Positions 7,280 through 15,587 of a DNA stretch of 27,639 bases are shown here, in pieces; within the stretch, counting starts at the first letter, position 1; each line of letters starts with the position of its first letter. The notes under the pieces were generated by a model. The model was not told where the DNA came from. It was given only the letters and a program-made list of their open reading frames with translations, and searched no databases. The position numbers were made by a program, and so were the translations under genes. The DNA is from Planctomycetota bacterium (lineage in GTDB: Bacteria; Planctomycetota; B15-G4): the NCBI GenBank assembly GCA_003644265.1, contig QNBX01000046.1, forward strand, positions 1 to 27,639, given 5' to 3'.

Positions 7280-10200
7280 CTTGGCGCGCGAGGGCTCGAC
7301 CACCACCACGCCCGGGCCCTCGACCGCCTGCGCGGATGGACGCGGGGGCAGCACGCGCACGCGCTTGAACTCGTCCTCGTCCAGCAGGGCCTTGAGCGCG
7401 TTGACCACCGCGTCCAGCCGCAGCCGCGCCACCTCCACCGTCATCATGCGCGTGCGTCGCTCGGCCACGCCCGCGCTGCCGGGACGCAGCACTTCCAGGA
7501 GGGCATCCAGCGCCTGCTCGAGCCTGCCGATCTCCTCGTCGAGGGCGGCCAACTGCAGGGTGTACGACGCGGCGCGCTCGTACAGCCCGGAGGCCACGAC
7601 CGCCCGCAGCTTCTCGGCCGCCGCGGCACGCTCCATCTGCAGCCTCGCCTTGCGCACACGCATGCGTCCGGCCAGCTCCCCCGCCAGCAGCGGCGAGGGG
7701 TTGGCGCGCTTCTTCAGCAGCTCCACGTCGCCCACCCCTGGCTCGTGGTGCAGGGTCAGGCGCAGCTCGTCCTCGTCCTCCATGAACTCGACCAGGGCGG
7801 CGATGCGCTCGTTGACATCAACCGGCAGGGTGGCGCTGACGGCATAGAAGGGGATGCGCTCGGCCTCGCCCATGACCTCGCCGCCGCCGAAGCCGAAGTC
7901 GAAACCGAAGCCGATGACCGAGCCCACCGTTCCGGTGATGCCTCCCACCAGCCGGAAGGGCGTGTTGGCGATGGCCCGAGCGATCAGGCGGCCCAGGGTG
8001 GCCACGGCCACGCGGCTGGCCTCGGCCGTGCTCATGCCGTCGGCCTTCAGCTCGAACGCCAGCGGCACGGTGATCACGCCGTCCTCGTCGCGCAGCACGA
8101 ACAGCACCGTGCCCAGGGGAGAGGGCAGCTTGAGGAAGCGGGAGATGGGACCGTCGGGCGGCTCCTCCACGTCGAGATCGGTGAACATGGTGCGCGAGTC
8201 GACATCGAGCTCGCCGTCGTCACGGAAGTGCAGGTCGACGCGGCTGTCCATGATGCCGTCGTTGATGGTCACCTTGGACTCGGCGGCGGGGCCCGCCAGG
8301 GCGGTCAGGTCGAGCGCCGAGGACTGCATGTGCACGCGCCCCACCGGGCCGGGGTAGAGCGACATGACCGCCTCCAACTCGAGCTCCTCGAACACGGGGC
8401 GCGGCCGGGCCCAGGGCTCGTCGACCACGCCGCCTTGCAACAGCAGGTCGACGCTCAGCTCCCGTTTCTCGGTCAGCAGACGTGAGGAGAGGCCGCGCAG
8501 CTCGAGGTCGAGGCCCACCAGCGGAATGACCAGCGGCGGCGTGGTGGTGCGGTCGGCCCAGGTCACGTCGATGCCGGCCACGACCAGGCGCTTGATGCTG
8601 CGCTCGGGGCCGGGGCCGTAGTCGCCCTGGAAGCTCGGCTGCCCATGGCCGGGGCCGTAGTCGCCCTGGATGGTCGGCTGCTCATGGCCGGGGCGGGCAG
8701 GCTGGGCGTCCGCCTCCGGCGTGGGCGCGGGTGGCAGCACCAGGTGCGCCAACTCCACGCCGCGCGCCGTCTTCTGCCCGTGGAGCACAGGCCGCAGCAG
8801 TTCCAGCGAGCTCAGCTTGAGCGCGCCATCGGAGCCCAGGGCACGACTCACCTGGGCATGCATGGAGTCGAGCCCCAGCAGCACCTCGCCGTCCTCACCG
8901 TCACGGAAGGCCAGCTCGCTCAGCGAGAGCTCGAGCGGTACGCCCCCGCTGGTGTCAAAGTGCAGCGGGCCGCGCCGACGCCCCAGGTACGTGCCGGTCA
9001 ACTCGAACTCGAGGCGCCCGTCCAGCAGCTCGCTGGCGTCCAGCACGCCGTCCAGTTCAGGCGCCAAGGCCGCCAGCTCGGGCCCGCGCAGGCCCGCCAG
9101 CTCCAACTTCAGCGCACCACGAGGCTCCACCGCAAAGGGCGCGAGGTCGGCGTACAGCGACAGCCTGTCGAGCAGCGGAGGCAGCGAGGCCGACAGCTCC
9201 AGCCCGAAGGCCGGCGCATCCAGTTCGTCGTCGTCCAGGATCAGGGGCCCATCGTTGGTCAGGGTCAGGTCGGTCAAGGCCAGCGCTGCACGGCCCGCAT
9301 CGATCAGGTCGACGCGCTCCACACCCAGGGACAGGCGCGTGAGCTGTACGTCGACCAGCTGCCGGTGATCCTCACCGCTGCGCATCAGCGCCGGGAGCAG
9401 GCGCTCACCGGGCGCCCGCGGCAGCAAGCGCAGGCCGGACACTTCCAGACTGCCGTCGGCATGGCGCTCCACGCGGGTCACGACGCCCTCGAGCGCCAGC
9501 TCATCGATGACGTAGACGCCTGCCTGTGGATCGATGCGACTGGCGCTGAGCCCCAGGCGATCCCAGCTCAGCAGGGACTGCTGGCCCTGGCTCAGCGAGA
9601 CGTCCGACAACCAGGCCGCCAGGGCCGTGCCGCCCTGCTCGCCCGGATCGAGCGCCAGCGTCAGGTGCCCGTCCATGCTGCCGGCTTGCAGGGCGGGCTC
9701 CGCAAAGGGCGTCAAGTAGGGCGCGAGCAGCTCGAACTCGAGCCCGCGCCCCGACAGGTCCAGCTCGGCCCGCGGCGTGCTGGGCGAGGGCAGCAGGCGG
9801 CCGCTGACCGACACCGCCATACCCGTCTCCACTCGCTGCAGCGTCAGGTCCACGGACAGTGGTCCGGGCTCGGGTCCCAGCAAGAGCCCGGACAGTTCGA
9901 CGTCGAGCACCAGCCGGGCGTCCATGGGCTCGTCGCGCAACTCATCGACGAGGTGCAAGCTGGCGTCGTTGAGCGCGATGCGGTCGCAGCGCAGAGCGGG
10001 CAGGACCAGCGCGGGCGCGACGGCAGCGGCGGGTTGTTGCGCGGGCTCGGCCTGCGCGGGCTCGCTGTCCGCGGCCGCCACGGGCGGCAGCAGCAGGCCA
10101 GGCAGGTACCGGCGTCCCTGTTCATCGCGCCGCACGGCCAACCGCAGACCCGACAGCTCGAGCGCCTCCAGCGCCGGCTGCCCGTCCACCAGCGACAGCC

Positions 10201-12445
10201 CCTCGATCAGCAACTCATCCAGACCCAGCTGCTCCTGACCGGCGTTCACCAGGGTCAGCTCGCTCAAGCGGGCGTCGGCCTGCAGCGCGTGCAGCTCTCC
10301 ACGTGCGCTGGCCGACAGCTTCCATGAGAGCGAGCCGTCGCTCAGATCCAGTCGGGGCCCGGGCATATCCGTGTGCACCAGCCCGCTCGAGTCCAGCCCG
10401 CTGGCAGACAGGCCCAGCTCGAGCTGCACTCCCGTCACAGCGCCCTCCGACGCCGGCTGCACCGCGCCGGTGAGCGTGAGCTGCTCCACCAGCCCGGGCA
10501 CGGACAGGCCCAGGGTGAGCGCGTCCACAGACGGCAGTCCGGTGGGCGGCCACACGAAGCGGTTCAGCTCCAGCGCGCACTCGGACAGTCGCAGCGGCGG
10601 CTTGCCGAGTCCGGCCCAGGAGAGGCGGTTGTCCTCGAACACAGCGCGCTGCACGGACAGGTGCGGGCGCGGCGGAGGCGCGAGCGGGGCCTGCGCCGCG
10701 CGCAGGGAGCCCAGCGGCGGCAGGGCGCGCCGGCCGCTCGTCGCTGCCGGCGCGGGCGCGGCGACGGGCGCGGAGGGCGGCACGAGGTCGAGCCCGGGCA
10801 GGCGCAGGCCCCCGTCGGCCAATTGCTCGGCGCGGAGCCTCAGGCCCGCCACGCGCAGGCTGTCGGCCGCGATGACGCCGCCATCAGCGGAGAGCGCCAG
10901 ACCCGCCAGGCTCAGCTCACCCAGGGCCATCAGCGGGGTACCGCCCTCGCTCAGGACCAGCTCCGACAGGCGCACATCGGCGCCTAGCCCCCCGTCAGCC
11001 GCGGGAGACCAGGCCCCGTCCAGTCCAAGCGACAGCTCGGCGTCGCGCAGGCGGTGCACCACGCCGACCGCGGCCAGCGGCGTCGTCAGGGCGTCAGGCC
11101 GCAGGCCGCTGGCCAGCAGGTGCAGCTCGAACGGCCCGCCGCCCGCTGCCGCCACGGCCTGCGCCTCCACGCGCAGGCGCTCGCACACACCGGGCGCGGA
11201 GAGCTCGAGCGCGAGCTGCGCAGGCCGCGATGACGCGTCCGGCCCCAGCTCCAGCTTGGAGAGCTGCAGCTCGAGCTGCTCCAGCGTCAGCACCGTGGCG
11301 GGCACGCTGGACTCGTCCACCAGGCTCAGCCGGTGCTCATGCAGCGCCAGCGTCCCCAGGCGCATGGTCAGCGCGGACGCAGCGTCCGACGTGGGCTGCG
11401 GCTCTTCGGCGCCTTCCGGTGGCGACCTCAGGCGCAGACCCGGCAGGCGCACGGCGCCGTCGGCCTCGAGCGTGGCGCCGGCGTGCAAGCCCACCAGCTC
11501 GACCCGCGGCAGCAGCAGCTCAACGGGTGACACCAGGTCCGCCTCGGCCACCAGGCTCTGCAGGCTCAACAGCTCCTGAGCGCCCGCGGCCACGCGCAGC
11601 TCGGACAGCGTCAGGTCGAGCTCAGGCGTCGCGCCGCTGAGCAGGCGCAGCTCGCCAGACAGGCCCAGCTCGAGCGCGGGACCCAGGGGCTCCAGACCCA
11701 GCTGCGCCAGCAACCCGGCGATGGGCCGCAGATCCAGACCCGCCATGCGAATTGCGAGCTCGGCATCGAGACGCGTCTCCGACAGGCGCCCCGTGACCTC
11801 CAGCGACAAGCGGTCCAGCAGCCCGGTCGAGGCCAGCAGCAGCGAGAGCCGCGTGGGCCGATCCGCCGCGCCCAGATCGGACAGTCGCAGGTCCAGGTCG
11901 AGCCGCGTGGTCAGGGGCGGGTCGAGGAAGTTGTCGGTGTAGGTGAACTGGACCTGTTGGGCGCGCACGGCGTCCAGCTGCAGATTGGGCGGCAGCACGA
12001 AGGGCAGCACCCAGCCCGGCTGCGTGTGCTCGTCCTGGGGCGGCTGGTCCGCGTCATCGGACGCCTCGCCGAAGTCCCAGTCGGGCAGCACCAGCTCGCC
12101 GCGGCGATCGCGCTCCAGGTTGGCGTCCAGGCCGTCCAGCTCCACCCGCCGCAGCACGATCTCACCGAACGCGAGGGACAACACGGCCAGGTCGACGCGC
12201 GCGTACTCGACGTGCACGCGCGGGCCCTGGCCCAGGCTCGGCACCAGCTCGATGTGCGCCAGCTCCACGTCGGCGCCCGTGAGCGAGAGCTCCATACGCT
12301 CGAAGGACAAACGGTAGCCGAAGTCCTCGGCGTACGCATTGGCCAGCCAGGGCAGGAACCAGGGCAGGCACAGACGCCCCAGAATCAGCAACACCGCCAG
12401 CGTCCAGGCCAGACGCTTGAGCCAGCGCTTGAGGAATCCGGTCAC
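7271..12445 (-). CDS. Giant AsmA/DUF748-family membrane-anchored protein
   Basis: This 1724-residue protein has one N-terminal transmembrane helix (about 12-34) followed by a long beta-rich body, as in AsmA, YhdP and TamB. Those proteins span the periplasm and are thought to carry phospholipids to the outer membrane. The part at about 1360-1580 matches DUF748: TINDGIMDS, SPLGTVLFVLRDEDGVITV, PFRLVGGITG and an acidic Ile/Phe-rich end. Upstream the protein repeats itself: a signature like DGxLxLPGLxLxPP begins near residues 111, 327, 542, 773, 994 and 1224, each followed by a Pro/Ala/Glu-rich linker. The C-terminus (about 1590-1660) looks like a coiled coil. The start is GTG at 12445, overlapping the TGA of the upstream lipoprotein gene (GTGA), so the two are coupled. 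Transport of lipid is inferred from the family. Confidence 0.88.
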   Translation of the reverse strand: MTGFLKRWLKRLAWTLAVLLILGRLCLPWFLPWLANAYAEDFGYRLSFERMELSLTGADVELAHIELVPSLGQGPRVHVEYARVDLAVLSLAFGEIVLRRVELDGLDANLERDRRGELVLPDWDFGEASDDADQPPQDEHTQPGWVLPFVLPPNLQLDAVRAQQVQFTYTDNFLDPPLTTRLDLDLRLSDLGAADRPTRLSLLLASTGLLDRLSLEVTGRLSETRLDAELAIRMAGLDLRPIAGLLAQLGLEPLGPALELGLSGELRLLSGATPELDLTLSELRVAAGAQELLSLQSLVAEADLVSPVELLLPRVELVGLHAGATLEADGAVRLPGLRLRSPPEGAEEPQPTSDAASALTMRLGTLALHEHRLSLVDESSVPATVLTLEQLELQLSKLELGPDASSRPAQLALELSAPGVCERLRVEAQAVAAAGGGPFELHLLASGLRPDALTTPLAAVGVVHRLRDAELSLGLDGAWSPAADGGLGADVRLSELVLSEGGTPLMALGELSLAGLALSADGGVIAADSLRVAGLRLRAEQLADGGLRLPGLDLVPPSAPVAAPAPAATSGRRALPPLGSLRAAQAPLAPPPRPHLSVQRAVFEDNRLSWAGLGKPPLRLSECALELNRFVWPPTGLPSVDALTLGLSVPGLVEQLTLTGAVQPASEGAVTGVQLELGLSASGLDSSGLVHTDMPGPRLDLSDGSLSWKLSASARGELHALQADARLSELTLVNAGQEQLGLDELLIEGLSLVDGQPALEALELSGLRLAVRRDEQGRRYLPGLLLPPVAAADSEPAQAEPAQQPAAAVAPALVLPALRCDRIALNDASLHLVDELRDEPMDARLVLDVELSGLLLGPEPGPLSVDLTLQRVETGMAVSVSGRLLPSPSTPRAELDLSGRGLEFELLAPYLTPFAEPALQAGSMDGHLTLALDPGEQGGTALAAWLSDVSLSQGQQSLLSWDRLGLSASRIDPQAGVYVIDELALEGVVTRVERHADGSLEVSGLRLLPRAPGERLLPALMRSGEDHRQLVDVQLTRLSLGVERVDLIDAGRAALALTDLTLTNDGPLILDDDELDAPAFGLELSASLPPLLDRLSLYADLAPFAVEPRGALKLELAGLRGPELAALAPELDGVLDASELLDGRLEFELTGTYLGRRRGPLHFDTSGGVPLELSLSELAFRDGEDGEVLLGLDSMHAQVSRALGSDGALKLSSLELLRPVLHGQKTARGVELAHLVLPPAPTPEADAQPARPGHEQPTIQGDYGPGHGQPSFQGDYGPGPERSIKRLVVAGIDVTWADRTTTPPLVIPLVGLDLELRGLSSRLLTEKRELSVDLLLQGGVVDEPWARPRPVFEELELEAVMSLYPGPVGRVHMQSSALDLTALAGPAAESKVTINDGIMDSRVDLHFRDDGELDVDSRTMFTDLDVEEPPDGPISRFLKLPSPLGTVLFVLRDEDGVITVPLAFELKADGMSTAEASRVAVATLGRLIARAIANTPFRLVGGITGTVGSVIGFGFDFGFGGGEVMGEAERIPFYAVSATLPVDVNERIAALVEFMEDEDELRLTLHHEPGVGDVELLKKRANPSPLLAGELAGRMRVRKARLQMERAAAAEKLRAVVASGLYERAASYTLQLAALDEEIGRLEQALDALLEVLRPGSAGVAERRTRMMTVEVARLRLDAVVNALKALLDEDEFKRVRVLPPRPSAQAVEGPGVVVVEPSRAKRN
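8612..8689. repeat. 39-bp tandem duplication inside the AsmA-like gene
   Basis: Two near-identical 39-bp copies (period 39, second copy starting at 8651) encode HEQPTIQGDYGPG and HGQPSFQGDYGPG (about residues 1254-1279). They lie in the linker after the sixth repeat signature. The duplication keeps the frame and looks recent because few bases differ. Confidence 0.9.
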
Positions 12446-13794
12446 GGCGCGTCTCCCGCGGCCTCGACGTGGCGCGCCAGGGCGGCCCGCCGTTCGACCC
12501 GGGAGCCCAGGGGGTTGTAGTCCTGCGGATGCAGACCGCGCAGCAGCAGCCAGTCGAAGGCCCGCACACGCGAGGCCGGCGAGGTGTCATCCAGGTACAG
12601 CAGGTTCTCGGCCAACAGGCGTGCGCGCAGGTCAGACAGGCCGTCGGCCGCGTCGAGGAGGCCCAGCACCAGCGGCAGGTTGCGGCCGACCTCGCCGGTG
12701 TGCCGCAGCAGCAAGGCCTCCAGCACGGGCTCGTCGACCTCGCTCTCGACGCGTCGGGCGGCGGCGGTCAGGCTCTCCTGCTCACACAGCCAGGCCAACT
12801 CCTCGATGGTGGGGTCGTAGCCCTGCGGAATGCGCTGACTCAAGCCGTCAGCCACTTCATGCAGCAGGTCGGGGCGCCCGGTCAGAGCCAGGTCGCGGGT
12901 GGCGCCCGCGTCGGCGATGGCGGCCACGTGCAGCAACGCCGCGCGCCGCGCCTCGTCCGACTTCAGGCCCGCCAGGGCCGCGATCACGCCGGTCTGATCC
13001 GGCACGCCGGCGCGCACCTGCTCCAGCATGCGGCGCAGTCCGGTCAGGTGCGCCGAGGCCTGGCTGCGGGCCCGATCGACCTGCACCCGGTGGGCCAGAT
13101 CGCCCGAGCGCGGCGGCGCCACGGACAGCTCGAACATGAGCATGCCGCAGCCGTTCTCCAGCGGCAGCTGGATCAGCACCGACTCGCCACCACGCATGGG
13201 CGCGGCCGCGATCAGGGCCTGCTGCCAGCTCTCGTGCGCCCCGGCGGCCCCATCCTCGAGCAGCGCCAGATGCAGCGCCAGCGCGCCATCGTCCGGCGGC
13301 CTGTGGACGAGCAGGATCAGGCGCTCGTCGGGACGCTGCTCCGTGCGCACCGCGATCGTCGCGGTCATGCCCAGGTCGAGCGCGCCGCGCACGGAGCCCA
13401 GCTGCACCAGCTCGCGTGCCTGAGCGAGCCGTCCCGACTCACGCCCGATGCGCCCGCCGCGCAACATGGGCAAGGTGGAGCGCAACGGATCCTTGGTCAG
13501 GGGCATGGCCGTCACGCGCGCCACGGATGTGAGCGGCAGCATGCCGCCATCGGGCACACCTGCGCCGGCCAGCACGCTGACCACCACCACCAGACTCTGG
13601 TCGACGGGCGCCTCCGAGGGCTCCGCCGGGTACGGAACCAACAGGCCCAGGCGCGGCCCGCTGAGCGGTGTGCCCTGGTAGTGGTCGACGCTGACCGTCA
13701 CGGTCGGCGCCCGCAACGGCGGCGGCATCGACGGCCCCGCGCACCCCACGAGGAGCGCCAGCAGCACGGGAAGAAGGAAGGCAGCGCGCATCAT
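12442..13794 (-). CDS. Lipoprotein of unknown function, coupled to the AsmA-like gene
   Basis: I do not recognise this 450-residue protein. It begins MMRAAFLLPVLLALLVGCAG, a clear type II signal peptide with lipid-carrying Cys18 (Cys17 if the second Met at 13791 is used). The frame is open further upstream, but that stretch has no signal-like or family features, so the start at 13794 is preferred. Residues about 25-240 look beta-rich (alternating hydrophobics such as PTVTVSVDHYQG and DQSLVVVVSVLAG). Residues about 240-450 look alpha-helical, like a repeat solenoid, and end with RAFDWLLLRGLHPQDYNPLG. Its TGA overlaps the GTG start of the AsmA-like gene, so the two products are probably made together in the envelope. 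It may be a partner of the AsmA-like protein; this is inference from gene order. Confidence 0.8.
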   Translation of the reverse strand: MMRAAFLLPVLLALLVGCAGPSMPPPLRAPTVTVSVDHYQGTPLSGPRLGLLVPYPAEPSEAPVDQSLVVVVSVLAGAGVPDGGMLPLTSVARVTAMPLTKDPLRSTLPMLRGGRIGRESGRLAQARELVQLGSVRGALDLGMTATIAVRTEQRPDERLILLVHRPPDDGALALHLALLEDGAAGAHESWQQALIAAAPMRGGESVLIQLPLENGCGMLMFELSVAPPRSGDLAHRVQVDRARSQASAHLTGLRRMLEQVRAGVPDQTGVIAALAGLKSDEARRAALLHVAAIADAGATRDLALTGRPDLLHEVADGLSQRIPQGYDPTIEELAWLCEQESLTAAARRVESEVDEPVLEALLLRHTGEVGRNLPLVLGLLDAADGLSDLRARLLAENLLYLDDTSPASRVRAFDWLLLRGLHPQDYNPLGSRVERRAALARHVEAAGDAP

Positions 13795-13960
13795 GGGTGG
13801 GAGCCGCGGCCCGTTCGGGGGGACAGAAGCAGAGCGGATGCGAGGCAGCATGATATGCACAGGGCGCCCGTCAGGCGACGGTGCAGAACGGATCGGGAGC
13901 AGAACGGCCTGACCAGCGCGGCCCCGGGTCGCCTCAGCGCGTACCACAGCAACCGACGCG

Positions 13961-13974
13961 GCCGTGTGCACGGC
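13961..13974. terminator. Short GC hairpin after the beta-helix gene
   Basis: GCCGT and ACGGC form a 5-bp stem with a GTGC loop, 18-31 nt past the beta-helix stop on the minus strand. There is no T-tract, so this would be at best a weak or Rho-assisted terminator. Such stems arise easily in GC-rich DNA. Confidence 0.25.
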
Positions 13975-13991
13975 AAGCTCCCCCGACCCTG

Positions 13992-15350
13992 CTAGCTCTC
14001 GACGTTCTCCGAGTCGAACGTGTTGTTGGCGTAGGTGTTGCCGCCGGCCAGGTCGTTCAGACCGAAGTCGCCGCTGGACTTGGCCTTGTTCTTGATCAGC
14101 GTGTTGCCGCCCTGGAGCAGCGAGAACCCGTCGTCGAACGCGCGCGTCACCGTATTGCTCTCGATCTCGTTGGCGCTGGCGTCGACGAAGACGCCGTCGT
14201 CGCCGGGCTTGCTCAGCTTGTTGAACTGCACGACGTTGCCGTCCGAGGTGAGCGAGATGCCGTCGCCCAACGCCTTGACGACGGTGTTCTTCAGCAGCGT
14301 GTTGGCGCCGGCCCCCACCTCCAGGCCGTTGTCGCCCGGTGACTTGACCAGGTTGCGCTTCAGCAGGTTGTCGCCGCCGGCGTCCAGGTCCACGCCGTCG
14401 TCGCCGGGCTTGATGAACGTGTTGCGCTCCAGCACGTGCAGACCGCTGCCCCGCACGAAGGCGCCGTCGCCACCCGCGTTGATCACGCGGTTGCGCAGCG
14501 CCGTGTTCTCCGATCCGCCGAGCACCAGTCCGTCCTCAGCCACACCCCTGATGGTGTTGCGCTCGATCAGGTTGCGGGCGCCGACGCCGTCCGTGTCGAC
14601 CTCGATGCCGTCTTCACCCGAGTCAAAGACACGGTTGCGCTCCACCACGTTGTCATCGCCGTTGAGATCGATGCCGTCGTCGCCCGCACGCCGCACGGTG
14701 TTCTTCAGCAGCGTGCACGCGTCGCTGGTGAAGCCCTCCGACACCGAGAGATCGATGCCGTCGTCAGCCACGTCCTGGATCAGGTTGCGCTCCACTGTAG
14801 CGCCGCTCAGGTCATCCAGCGTCAGCCCGGATCCGCCCGCATGCGACACACGACAGCGCTCCACCTTGGCGCCGTCGCTGCGCTCGATGCGGATGCCGTC
14901 GCCGCTGCTGTCCGTCACGCGGCAGCGCTTGAGCTTCACGCCGGAGCTGTTGAAGACGTGAATGCCGTGAGGCGAGCCGCCGCGAGTGCTCAGCCCCTCC
15001 ACCGAGATGTCCACGCCGCCCACGATGTTCAGCGCGGAGAGGCCGCCCCCGGAGCCGCCGTCACCCGGCCCCAGCTTGAGCGGACCCGGCTCGATCACGG
15101 CCTTGCCCTTGCCCCGGATCTGCAGGCTCTGAAAGTCCGACACCAGCACCGTCTCGGCGTAGATGCCCGGGAACACCAGGATCGTGTCGCCGTCGTTGGC
15201 CTGCGCCACGGCGTCGGAGATGCTGGCAAACTCCTTGTTCTTGCCCACCTGCAGCGTCTCGGCCGACGCGTTCGGCGCCCAGGCCAGGGACAGGCACACA
15301 GCCAGCAGCGACGCCACGGGCAGACGACAAGCAATCAGCGGCGCGGTCAT
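13992..15350 (-). CDS. Secreted right-handed parallel beta-helix (NosD/pectate-lyase-like) protein
   Basis: This 452-residue protein has a Sec signal peptide with a likely cut after ASA (residue 30), so it is exported. It opens with a segment typical of pectin-lyase-fold proteins (EFASISDAVAQANDGDTILV ... GIYAE, about 40-65). After it come about 13 turns of roughly 22-28 residues, each holding [GA]-[DE]-[DN]-G followed by alternating hydrophobics, for example GDDGIDLN, GEDGIEVD, GDDGVFVD. Asn residues in EN/RN/KN-T/R ladders match the parallel beta-helix coil pattern. NosD-like and PbH1 proteins bind or cleave polysaccharides, but no catalytic cluster of a known lyase is evident, so an enzymatic role cannot be claimed. 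A ribosome-binding-like GGAG precedes the ATG. It stands 197 bp upstream of the lipoprotein gene on the same strand. Confidence 0.87.
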   Translation of the reverse strand: MTAPLIACRLPVASLLAVCLSLAWAPNASAETLQVGKNKEFASISDAVAQANDGDTILVFPGIYAETVLVSDFQSLQIRGKGKAVIEPGPLKLGPGDGGSGGGLSALNIVGGVDISVEGLSTRGGSPHGIHVFNSSGVKLKRCRVTDSSGDGIRIERSDGAKVERCRVSHAGGSGLTLDDLSGATVERNLIQDVADDGIDLSVSEGFTSDACTLLKNTVRRAGDDGIDLNGDDNVVERNRVFDSGEDGIEVDTDGVGARNLIERNTIRGVAEDGLVLGGSENTALRNRVINAGGDGAFVRGSGLHVLERNTFIKPGDDGVDLDAGGDNLLKRNLVKSPGDNGLEVGAGANTLLKNTVVKALGDGISLTSDGNVVQFNKLSKPGDDGVFVDASANEIESNTVTRAFDDGFSLLQGGNTLIKNKAKSSGDFGLNDLAGGNTYANNTFDSENVES

Positions 15351-15587
15351 GAGTCCATCTCCAGGGAGGCCTCGCGCACGAGTGAGGGTCCGCAGCTGGG
15401 GCGAGGAGTCGGTTCAGGCGCGAGTCTACCTGAGCGACCGTTGGCCGCTCCCATGACGCGACGGGGGCCGCGCCCGCCGGGGCCTCAGGCCAGGGGGGCA
15501 CGCCGACATGCCGGCGCCAGCCTCGCCAGCCGCCTCCGTCGCCGCGCCAGCCTTGCCGCCCGGCGCCGGGCGAGCCACCATGGCCGG
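15351..15587. promoter_or_regulatory. Divergent intergenic region, beta-helix gene / MoxR operon
   Basis: This 237 bp region lies between two divergent starts and should hold both promoters. The minus-strand side has a GGAG ribosome-binding-like element just before the beta-helix ATG. No confident -10/-35 hexamers were found. A perfect 14-bp palindrome near the MoxR start is listed separately. Confidence 0.4.
15558..15571. promoter_or_regulatory. Perfect 14-bp GC palindrome before the MoxR start
   Basis: GCCCGGCGCCGGGC (15558-15571) is fully self-complementary and ends 16 bp before the MoxR ATG. It could be a dimeric repressor site or an RNA hairpin that hides the ribosome binding region. 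In DNA this rich in GC it could also be chance. Confidence 0.3.

Noticed and set aside
8645..10327. 560-residue open frame on the plus strand opposite the AsmA-like gene
   Set aside because: It is rich in Gln, Arg, Gly and His in the way antisense frames of GC-rich genes are, and it has no family motif. The opposite strand has a clear AsmA/DUF748 protein.
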